Shown here: piece by piece, positions 14,452 through 19,439 of the stretch
Numbering within the stretch: position 1 is the first letter of the stretch
Layout: every line of letters starts with the position of its first letter
Assembly: GCA_964448085.1 (NCBI GenBank)
Contig: CAYUUX010000018.1
Span: 1 to 20,540, forward strand
DNA: 20,540 nucleotides
Direction of reading: 5' to 3'
DNA from: CAIJMI01 sp964448085
GTDB taxonomy: Bacteria > Patescibacteriota > Microgenomatia > UBA10105 > UBA927
Position numbers and translations under genes: made by a program
The notes under the pieces: model-generated
Database searches by the model: none
Seen by the model: the letters and a program-made list of their open reading frames with translations, nothing else
What the model was told of the DNA's origin: nothing

Positions 14452-14480
14452 GTTGTACACGACTTGGGCAGGAATGACAA
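14452..14480 (-). promoter_or_regulatory. Promoter of the deoxynucleoside kinase gene, leaderless GTG start
   Basis: TTGTCA (14475-14480), 17-nt spacer, TACAAC (14452-14457), then 7 nt (GAATTGT) and GTG 14444. The geometry equals that of the fusion-kinase promoter and decides the start codon. No Shine-Dalgarno sequence. Confidence 0.6.
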
Positions 14481-14520
14481 GAAGGATATTGCACCGAACC
14501 ATCACTGCGTGAAACCTATG

Positions 14521-14922
14521 TTATAGTCCAAACGTGCCGGACTGTGACGCAATGGTTGGCGTTGGTCTTCTTGAAGGTGTACTGGTTGGTCGTTTCGTTG
14601 GTGTCGGTGTTGGAGGTCTTGGAGTTGGCGTTTTATAAATGGTTGGTTTTGATGTTGGAGTTTTATAGACAGTTGGCTTTGGTGTCGGAGTTTTTGTAAG
14701 ACTGGCACCTGCACACAAACCTCTCAGACAATATTTAGAACAACATTCACTACTTAAACCGCAAGAGGATCCAGCACCCTTACATGACACTAAACCAGCA
14801 CGACTACGAATATCCAAACCACCTTTGGCAAAAGCAAAATACAAAACAACAAGAGCTAAGAATGCGAATGCTATTCCAAGCGCTGTAATAAACGGTTTTG
14901 AAGGGTTTGCTGTTTTTTTCAT
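14521..14922 (-). CDS. Membrane-anchored Cys-rich (knottin-like) protein with Thr/Pro/Lys stalk
   Basis: A 133-aa protein in three parts. Residues 1-11 are basic (MKKTANPSKPF), residues 12-32 form one hydrophobic segment, so the rest should face outside. Residues 47-70 carry six Cys in the order C-x6-C-x5-C-C-x3-C-x4-C, which matches the inhibitor-cystine-knot spacing of small disulfide proteins (conotoxin-like). Residues from about 75 are a low-complexity Thr/Pro/Lys stretch with three decapeptide-like repeats (YKTPTSKPTI and variants). ATG 14922 has AGAGG 8 nt upstream. Its promoter shares a palindrome with the divergent glmS promoter. Function unknown; an external display, adhesion or toxin-like role is possible but untested. 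Confidence 0.75.
   Translation of the reverse strand: MKKTANPSKPFITALGIAFAFLALVVLYFAFAKGGLDIRSRAGLVSCKGAGSSCGLSSECCSKYCLRGLCAGASLTKTPTPKPTVYKTPTSKPTIYKTPTPRPPTPTPTKRPTSTPSRRPTPTIASQSGTFGL
14618..14700. repeat. Imperfect 30-bp tandem repeat coding the YKTPT-type decapeptides
   Basis: GTTTTATA/GTTTTTGTA starts recur at 14630, 14660 and 14690, a 30-bp period. The repeated protein unit is [TY]-K-T-P-T-[PS]-K/R-P-[TP]-x. The third copy is diverged. It lies inside the stalk of the Cys-rich protein and is prone to length change by slippage. Confidence 0.8.
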
Positions 14923-14944
14923 AGCAGTTTCCTCTTCTGTATCT

Positions 14945-15007
14945 ACTATTCCGCAATTCACTTTACTTGTCAACTCATTTGACAAGATACATGTAAACCC
15001 ATACCAT
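14945..15007. promoter_or_regulatory. Divergent promoters with both -35 boxes in one palindrome
   Basis: The perfect inverted repeat CTTGTCAA-CTCAT-TTGACAAG spans 14966-14986. Its right arm gives TTGACA (14979-14984), 17-nt spacer, TACCAT (15002-15007) toward glmS. Its left arm gives, on the minus strand, TTGACA (14968-14973), 17-nt spacer, AATAGT (14945-14950) toward the Cys-rich gene. The palindrome could also be an operator for a dimeric regulator. Confidence 0.6.
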
Positions 15008-15060
15008 CAAATGACCAAGATACATACGAAAGGAGGAATAGAAGCACCGAAAATACAACG

Positions 15061-15199
15061 AGCGCATGGTCCTGAAAATCAGGATGACGAGGAAAGGGCT
15101 CCGAATACAATCGGAGAATCGGGCTATCCCCAACACATGTCGGAGAGAAGGAATCAGCGGAAACCCTTCGGGAGTACTCTCTCTCGAAACAGATGTTTG
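15061..15199 (+). ncRNA. glmS ribozyme candidate (glucosamine-6-phosphate-responsive)
   Basis: The region lies in the glmS 5' leader. AGCGC (15061-15065) could hold the cleavage site (A15061/G15062). Next comes a P1-like hairpin TCCTGA-AAA-TCAGGA, then GACGAGGAAAGGG, which matches the ribozyme core consensus GACGAGGAUAGGG in 12 of 13 positions as I remember it. CTCCGA/TCGGAG (P2.1-like) and CGGGCTATCCC follow. AACACATGT pairs with ACAGATGTT around an inner GAGAG/CTCTC and AAGG/CCTT stem, like P3/P4. The pseudoknot pairing between GCGC and GGGCU has a mismatch, so the assignment is not complete. If active, GlcN6P would trigger self-cleavage and lower glmS expression. Confidence 0.7.
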
Positions 15200-15203
15200 A
15201 AAT

Positions 15204-15247
15204 CTTCGGGTAACCGAAGCACAAAGAACCTCTGAAAGAGTTGCTTC
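15204..15247 (+). other. Two mutually exclusive hairpins between ribozyme and glmS
   Basis: CTTCGG-GTAA-CCGAAG (15204-15219) is a 6-bp hairpin with a GNRA loop. Its right arm overlaps GAAGCA (15216-15221), which can instead pair with TGCTTC (15242-15247) around an inner CTCT-GAA-AGAG stem, followed by TTTTATT. Both cannot form at once. The second could act as a weak terminator or shape the leader after cleavage. Confidence 0.4.
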
Positions 15248-15295
15248 TTTTATTGCTTTCAACCATACTTTTTATATATACAAAGGAGTGTTCCT

Positions 15296-17086
15296 ATGTG
15301 TGGCATTTTCGGATATATCGGCAAGCGAAAGGACGCAGCTCAAATCGTGCTGGAAGGTATAAAGACGTTGGAGTATCGCGGCTATGATAGCTGGGGTATA
15401 GCAGCAGCTCCAGATGAAAATAAACAACAGACAGAAGAAACGAGCCAATCCAACCTGTTTGTGTACAAAAAGATCGGCAAAATTGGCGATGCCCAGTTGG
15501 ATAATCCTCCCGCAAGTCGACTGGCAATAGCACATACCAGATGGGCAACGCACGGTGGGGTTACCCAAACCAACGCACACCCACATTTGGACTGTACAAA
15601 ATCCGTGGCGGTTATTCATAACGGCATCATAGAAAACTATGATGAGTTAAAAAAAGCCTTGGAAAAAACCCACACTTTTGTCTCCGAAACTGACAGTGAA
15701 GTTGCAGTGCATATGATAGAAGACGCCATGAAAACACTTCCATTTATTGACGCGATTCGTACAGTATTTGGAGTGTTTACCGGTTCAAATGCGTTAGTAG
15801 TAATCAACAACACGGACAGACAAATTGTTGCCATACGAAACGGTTCTCCATTAGTCGTTGGCTATGGAAACAACGAACAGTTCGTCGCAAGTGACGCCGC
15901 TGGATTATTACCTCATACAAAAAACGTCCATTTCTTGGAAGATGAAGAAACTGCGCTTCTCACAGAAACGGGTATACAGATTTTGGATACCAAAACCGGA
16001 AAAGAAAAGGAAGTTATCCCAATGAAACTGACATGGGACGTAACAGCTGCACAAAAACAGGGGTATGCAACATTCATGGAAAAGGAAATTCATGAACAGG
16101 AAATAGTGCTACAGCAAATTGGAACGCGAACGGATATCCCCATGCTTACGAAAGAGATCAAAAAATCACGTGGTGCGTATCTTATTGGTTGCGGTACTGC
16201 CTATTATGCATGTCTTACGGGTACTTATCTGTTCTCAACAATTGCAAAACGGCACATTAACGCATGCATTGCAAGCGAATTTACCTATCAGGAAGATTTT
16301 ATCAATAAAGAGTCTCTACTCATTGCCCTTTCCCAATCCGGAGAAACCATGGATTTGATTGAGGCAGTAAAGCGGGCAAAATCCCGTGGTGCGACAATTG
16401 CGTCCATCGTGAATGTCTATGGTTCAACGCTCTCCCGCATGAGTGATACGCAGCTTCCATCAGGTGCTGGACCAGAAATTGCTGTTGCTTCCACAAAAGA
16501 TACAACAGCAAAAATCGCGCTGCTGCTTCTTGCAGCATATGACTGCATCGGTAATATTACAGAAGGAAAACGAATAGTAACTCAGGTAACAGCAGGGATA
16601 GCAGAGCTGTTTGCTAAAGACGCAATACAACATCTCGTTCGTATAGCAGACACCATAAAAAATTCAGAGCATCTGTTTGTTGTTGGTCGTGGAACATCCT
16701 ATCCAGCAGCCTTGGAAACAGCGCATAAAATCAAAGAAATCAGCTATATTCACGCGGAAGGGTTGGCGGCAGGAGAACTGAAACACGGAACGCTTGCGCT
16801 TGTTGAACAAGGCACACCCTGTATTGTGTTCTTGCCAAATGATGAAACGTACGGAGCAAATCTTGCAGCAGCAATGGAAATGAAAGCGCGAGGTGGCAGA
16901 ATCATTGGAGTGTCCTATAAAAATCACAGGATATTTGATGCGTTCATCCCGATCCTTGATGCGGGAACGGGATCGGTAATCCTGAATATTATTGTCGGAC
17001 AGCTACTCGCCTACTTCATAACAACAGCAAAAAAACTGGACCCTGATAAGCCACGGAATTTAGCAAAAAGTGTAACAGTGAAGTAA
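15296..17086 (+). CDS. glmS: Glutamine-fructose-6-phosphate aminotransferase (isomerizing)
   Basis: Makes glucosamine 6-phosphate from fructose 6-phosphate and glutamine, the first step to UDP-GlcNAc for peptidoglycan. The Ntn-type glutaminase domain starts at C2 (MCGIFGYIG) and includes LEYRGYDSWGIA, HTRWATHGG, HPHLDC and HNGIIENYDEL. Two SIS domains follow: GCGTAYYACLTG with LIALSQSGETMDLIEAV and PEIAVASTKDTTAK, then VVGRGTSYPAALETAHKIKEISYIHAEGLAAGELKHG. The end DKPRNLAKSVTVK is the catalytic tail of the family. At 596 aa it is complete. AAGGAG lies 7 nt before ATG. It is the only complete plus-strand gene here, with its own promoter and ribozyme-like leader; no glmM or glmU is nearby. Confidence 0.98.
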   Translation: MCGIFGYIGKRKDAAQIVLEGIKTLEYRGYDSWGIAAAPDENKQQTEETSQSNLFVYKKIGKIGDAQLDNPPASRLAIAHTRWATHGGVTQTNAHPHLDCTKSVAVIHNGIIENYDELKKALEKTHTFVSETDSEVAVHMIEDAMKTLPFIDAIRTVFGVFTGSNALVVINNTDRQIVAIRNGSPLVVGYGNNEQFVASDAAGLLPHTKNVHFLEDEETALLTETGIQILDTKTGKEKEVIPMKLTWDVTAAQKQGYATFMEKEIHEQEIVLQQIGTRTDIPMLTKEIKKSRGAYLIGCGTAYYACLTGTYLFSTIAKRHINACIASEFTYQEDFINKESLLIALSQSGETMDLIEAVKRAKSRGATIASIVNVYGSTLSRMSDTQLPSGAGPEIAVASTKDTTAKIALLLLAAYDCIGNITEGKRIVTQVTAGIAELFAKDAIQHLVRIADTIKNSEHLFVVGRGTSYPAALETAHKIKEISYIHAEGLAAGELKHGTLALVEQGTPCIVFLPNDETYGANLAAAMEMKARGGRIIGVSYKNHRIFDAFIPILDAGTGSVILNIIVGQLLAYFITTAKKLDPDKPRNLAKSVTVK

Positions 17087-17092
17087 TAGAAT

Positions 17093-17392
17093 TTACTTAA
17101 TTGTGACGGTTTCGGGTCTGTCTCCGTGAACCACTTCTCGTGGCGCACCCGATTCAATGACCGCTGAAGAGGTCGGATATCGCCCATCATACACATTGCC
17201 GTTTTTATCTGACGTAAAGTGCACTTCTTGTGATTCCGTTGGATCAAGGGATACAACAGCTAAGAATCCGTCTAACGTGTTCGTGTGAATCTGTGCGACT
17301 CCTTCGTTTCGCTCAATTTTTACATCTCCAAAAAATGATTTGGAAAGGAGCGCTTCCTTATTTGGTCCGATGAGTTCAGCGAGTGGCGCCAT
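17093..17392 (-). CDS. Hypothetical protein, 'MAP' group A (99 aa)
   Basis: The frame converges with glmS, ending 6 nt after it. ATG 17392 has no Shine-Dalgarno sequence but a TATATT box 11 nt upstream. The product is soluble, starts MAPLAELIGPNKEAL and contains EVHFTSDKNGNVYDGRYPTSS. The central part resembles ELVLRKDRHGDVVDGATNM in the next gene, suggesting weak kinship. No Cys, no membrane segment, no known motif. Isolated by its own promoter. Confidence 0.65.
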   Translation of the reverse strand: MAPLAELIGPNKEALLSKSFFGDVKIERNEGVAQIHTNTLDGFLAVVSLDPTESQEVHFTSDKNGNVYDGRYPTSSAVIESGAPREVVHGDRPETVTIK

Positions 17393-17403
17393 AATGCAAA
17401 CAA

Positions 17404-17432
17404 AATATACTACGTAGCTTGTATGAATGCAA
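17404..17432 (-). promoter_or_regulatory. Promoter before the 17392 gene
   Basis: TTGCAT (17427-17432), 17-nt spacer, TATATT (17404-17409), 11 nt to ATG. The expected leader is about 4 nt. Confidence 0.5.
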
Positions 17433-17436
17433 ATTA

Positions 17437-17841
17437 TTAATCAAGCGGTGCAACGGAAAACAACACTGGAAACGGAACATCCTCTTTCATAACGACTGTT
17501 TTTTTATCAGGTTGTGTTATCCCCTGGTCTTCGTTGGCAGTATATGTTTCATTATCTATTTTCATATTTGTCGCGCCATCAACAACGTCTCCGTGTCGAT
17601 CTTTTCGCAAGACCAGTTCCGTACACAAGAGCGATTGTTTGGGAAGTTCGTTTTTATCCTTCTGTGCCTCATAAATAAAAGGGTGCAACTGCTTGGGTAC
17701 CTCTACGCGGATACCGTATGAAGTATTTCCGACAAAATTAATATCTCCATCAATATGCAAATTAAAGGAGTTTACGGGAATATACCCCTCACTATGCGGG
17801 GATTTGAAATCGACAAATGATACAGATATCTCTGGAGCCAT
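17437..17841 (-). CDS. Hypothetical protein, 'MAP' group B (134 aa)
   Basis: ATG 17841 (MAPEISVSFVDF) is chosen because a TTGTCC/TATACT promoter ends 11 nt upstream. The frame is open further up to 18087, but that part is Cys/Trp/Arg-rich and out of frame with the neighbouring gene it overlaps, so it is not coding. The product alternates hydrophobic and polar residues like a beta-rich fold (FNLHIDGDINFVGNTSYGIRVEV), then ELVLRKDRHGDVVDG and an acidic segment. No signal peptide. Unrecognised. Confidence 0.65.
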   Translation of the reverse strand: MAPEISVSFVDFKSPHSEGYIPVNSFNLHIDGDINFVGNTSYGIRVEVPKQLHPFIYEAQKDKNELPKQSLLCTELVLRKDRHGDVVDGATNMKIDNETYTANEDQGITQPDKKTVVMKEDVPFPVLFSVAPLD

Positions 17842-17852
17842 AAGAAGCCGAT

Positions 17853-17881
17853 AGTATAGCACAAAACCACATAATGGACAA
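17853..17881 (-). promoter_or_regulatory. Promoter before the 17841 gene
   Basis: TTGTCC (17876-17881), 17-nt spacer, TATACT (17853-17858), 11 nt to ATG, no Shine-Dalgarno sequence. Confidence 0.65.
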
Positions 17882-17909
17882 GTGTTATGAAGAGGTATGA
17901 TGCACCAGC

Positions 17910-18197
17910 TCAACGAGTTCGTAAGCCCGTACCGGTGTAAGTGACTCCGCGTATCGCAAGTTCCTGACCAGGAACCAATCTGTGATGCACACCCTCCTCT
18001 ATAACATACCCTCCAAGCGCTTTTCCAATAACACAGGCGGATTGTTCTGTATCGCCTCCAATATGACGAACAAACACTTCGACACATTGGTTCGCCTCAA
18101 TGACGGTTGATAACGTACAGCTCTCCTCTTTCGTCACGGGATTTGTTATACAGAGAAGATCAGATGGGCAAATCGGACAAGCTTCAATAGGTGCCAT
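17910..18197 (-). CDS. Hypothetical Cys-containing protein, 'MAP' group C (95 aa)
   Basis: ATG 18197 begins MAPIEACPICPSDLLCITNP, with C7, C10 and C16 near the N-terminus and further Cys at SCTLS, QCVEV and SACVIG. The spacing is not a standard zinc finger, but CPIC is a CxxC that could bind metal or a cofactor. The rest (VEVFVRHIGGDTEQSACVIGKALGGYVIEEGVHHRLVPGQELAIRGV) looks beta-rich. No Shine-Dalgarno sequence; a promoter with perfect TTGACA lies just upstream. Unrecognised. Confidence 0.65.
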   Translation of the reverse strand: MAPIEACPICPSDLLCITNPVTKEESCTLSTVIEANQCVEVFVRHIGGDTEQSACVIGKALGGYVIEEGVHHRLVPGQELAIRGVTYTGTGLRTR

Positions 18198-18207
18198 GGT
18201 GCAGTAG

Positions 18208-18235
18208 ACATTACCATACCAATAAATTTTGTCAA
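18208..18235 (-). promoter_or_regulatory. Promoter before the 18197 gene
   Basis: TTGACA (18230-18235), 16-nt spacer, TAATGT (18208-18213) preceded by TGG (extended -10 type), 10 nt to ATG. It lies right after the dcd stop (18248). Confidence 0.55.
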
Positions 18236-18247
18236 CTTATTGAAGGT

Positions 18248-18823
18248 TTATGAGGCCTTGTCTTGCGCGATTTGGCTGGCAATGGGTGCATCCTGATTTT
18301 TGTATTTCGCGTTGTTTCGTTCCAAATACGGGTGTTTTGAGGGATGTTTCAGTTCCTCAAACGTAAAGGAACAAATGCGCATACCAGGATACAGGGCAAC
18401 AGGCATACGCCCAAGATTACCAAGTTCCAATACGGCAACTCCGTGCCAGCCTGGGTCAAAAACGGATGCCGTGGAATGCACGACAATACCAAGTCTTCCG
18501 AGGCTTGAGCGTCCTTCAAGCCGGGCCAGAAGATTGTTGGGAATCGTTATAGTTTCCATGGTAGTAGCAAGCACAAAATCACCCGGTTGGAGAATAAAAG
18601 GGTCCCCATTGTTTACCTCCACCTCCGTCATCAAATCGCTTGTGACAGCGGGGTTATTCGGATCAATCAACGCTACTTTGCTATGGTTGAATATCCGAAA
18701 TTTTTTCCCCAATCGTAAATCGATAGAACAGGATCCGAGCTGGACGGAAAAATCAGGCATCGGGTCAATACCAATAGATCCGTTTTCTATCGCTTGTTTG
18801 ATATCACCATCAGAAAGAATCAT
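18248..18823 (-). CDS. dcd: dCTP deaminase, possibly bifunctional (dUMP-forming)
   Basis: Deaminates dCTP to dUTP as a precursor of dTMP. The 191-aa trimeric-dUTPase-fold protein shows GSCSIDLRLGKKFR (30-43), RLEGRSSLGRLG (101-112) and DPGWHGVAVLELGN with the catalytic Glu E133. The stretch HSTASVFDPGW and the tail HPSKHPYLERNNAKYKNQDAPIAS resemble the bifunctional deaminase/diphosphatase of mycobacteria (HSTAGFIDPGF..., SEHPY...KYQ...PTPS) more than E. coli Dcd (HVTAHRIDPGW). This is inference from memory of those sequences. The start overlaps the stop of the 63-aa gene (ATGA), so the two are coupled. Confidence 0.93.
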   Translation of the reverse strand: MILSDGDIKQAIENGSIGIDPMPDFSVQLGSCSIDLRLGKKFRIFNHSKVALIDPNNPAVTSDLMTEVEVNNGDPFILQPGDFVLATTMETITIPNNLLARLEGRSSLGRLGIVVHSTASVFDPGWHGVAVLELGNLGRMPVALYPGMRICSFTFEELKHPSKHPYLERNNAKYKNQDAPIASQIAQDKAS

Positions 18824-19011
18824 GGTTTGTTTTGAGGGTGTTCGTTGTCGACAACTTCATCATGTACAACTGGATTTCCATCAATTGATCGGATAACACC
18901 TCCCAGTTTAATTGCCTCTTCAACTAAACCACCAGCAAGTGGTGTGATTGTCTGTTTGGCACCATCCGGCTTTTGAATAGTAACGGGTTTAGGATCAACA
19001 ATTTCTGCCAT
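18820..19011 (-). CDS. Small hypothetical protein before dcd (63 aa)
   Basis: ATG 19011 follows AGGAGG with a 6-nt spacer, the best ribosome-binding site in the window. The product starts MAEIVDPKPVTIQKPDGAKQ and ends VVDNEHPQNKP; GLVEEAIKLGGVIRSIDGNPVV in the middle may form a helix and strand. The frame is open to 19110, but that upstream part lies within tRNA-Ile and is not coding. It is coupled to dcd through an ATGA overlap. No known family. Confidence 0.75.
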   Translation of the reverse strand: MAEIVDPKPVTIQKPDGAKQTITPLAGGLVEEAIKLGGVIRSIDGNPVVHDEVVDNEHPQNKP

Positions 19012-19029
19012 ATCGCGCCTCCTAGTTCC

Positions 19030-19035
19030 ATTATA
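19030..19035 (-). promoter_or_regulatory. -10 box candidate between tRNA-Ile and the dcd operon
   Basis: A perfect TATAAT lies 18 nt before ATG 19011 and just after the tRNA-Ile 3' end. No good -35 is found, since that position is inside the tRNA. It may start the dcd operon, or that operon may be read through from the tRNAs. Confidence 0.35.
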
Positions 19036-19040
19036 CACTG

Positions 19041-19112
19041 TGGGTGACGATGGAGTCGGACCATCCGCCTCTTTCTTATCAGGAAAGCGTTCTACCGATG
19101 AACTAGTCACCC
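19041..19112 (-). tRNA. tRNA-Ile (anticodon GAU)
   Basis: A 72-nt cloverleaf with all stems fully paired: acceptor GGGTGAC/GTCACCC, D stem GTTC/GAAC around ATCGGTA, anticodon stem CTTTC/GAAAG with loop CTGATAA (anticodon GAT), T stem GATGG/CCATC with loop TCCGACT, discriminator A. The T loop has C where almost all tRNAs have T55. CCA is not encoded. Not seen as a gene by protein reading; an open frame crosses it. Confidence 0.82.
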
Positions 19113-19159
19113 AAAACGATTTTCAAATTATCTATTATATATAGAAACAAATCAATATG

Positions 19160-19231
19160 AGGCGCGTGCCGGAATCGAACCGGCGCATAGAAGTTTTGCA
19201 GACTCCCGCGTTACCTCTTCGCCAACGCGCC
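19160..19231 (-). tRNA. tRNA-Cys (anticodon GCA)
   Basis: A 72-nt cloverleaf: acceptor GGCGCGT/ACGCGCC, D stem GCG/CGC, anticodon stem GGAGT/ACTTC with loop CTGCAAA (anticodon GCA), T stem GCCGG/CCGGC with the standard loop TTCGATT, discriminator T as usual for tRNA-Cys. CCA is not encoded. tRNA-Ile follows 47 nt downstream. Confidence 0.97.
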
Positions 19232-19244
19232 AATATTGCTTCTT

Positions 19245-19250
19245 ATTGTA
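19245..19250 (-). promoter_or_regulatory. -10 box of the tRNA pair
   Basis: TACAAT lies 13 nt upstream of the tRNA-Cys 5' end on the minus strand. The -35 position reads TAGGAA, a weak match. It probably drives tRNA-Cys and tRNA-Ile together. Confidence 0.4.
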
Positions 19251-19321
19251 CCATCGCCCGTGGATATTTCCTATCTGTTTTTGTAGTATGTACATAAATC
19301 TGATATAAAAATGCATAACAA

Positions 19322-19382
19322 CCAAAGTGCTGTTATATTGCACCCTTTGGATTTATTTAGACAAATATTTTGATCGCGATCA
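19322..19382. other. Inverted repeats in the 208-nt gap between tRNA-Cys and the glycosyltransferase gene
   Basis: The gap 19232-19439 holds no gene that I can support. CCAAAG...CTTTGG with inner TGC/GCA (19322-19350) forms a bulged hairpin followed by ATTTATTT. TGATCGCGATCA (19371-19382) is a perfect 12-bp palindrome followed by six T. Either could be an operator or a weak terminator. No clear promoter for the right-hand gene is visible. Confidence 0.4.
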
Positions 19383-19439
19383 TTTTTTCAAACGGTGTAT
19401 CATCTTAACAAGACCTGAGAATAACTTAAACACCAATAT

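Noticed and set aside
14445..14480. TTG start at 14480 for the deoxynucleoside kinase
   Set aside because: It would begin in the -35 box; the GTG at 14444 gives the normal family N-terminus and the leaderless spacing seen elsewhere.
14825..15235. Plus-strand open frame of 136 codons through the glmS leader
   Set aside because: It has no ribosome-binding site, overlaps the Cys-rich gene on the other strand, crosses both promoters and the ribozyme-like RNA, and its product is Arg/Asn/Ser-rich with no domain.
15272..15619. Minus-strand open frames over the start of glmS
   Set aside because: They are shadows of a well-conserved glmS reading frame with Cys/Arg-rich, domain-free products.
17081..17098. 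Stem AAGTAA/TTACTT between glmS and the convergent gene as a terminator
   Set aside because: It is only 6 AT-rich bp, made of two stop-codon regions, with no T run after it.
17842..18087. Upstream extension of the 17841 gene (Cys/Trp/Arg-rich)
   Set aside because: It overlaps the 18197 gene in another frame, has unusual composition, and a promoter lies between it and ATG 17841.
19012..19110. Upstream extension of the 63-aa gene before dcd
   Set aside because: The extension lies inside a complete tRNA-Ile cloverleaf, while ATG 19011 has AGGAGG at the right distance.
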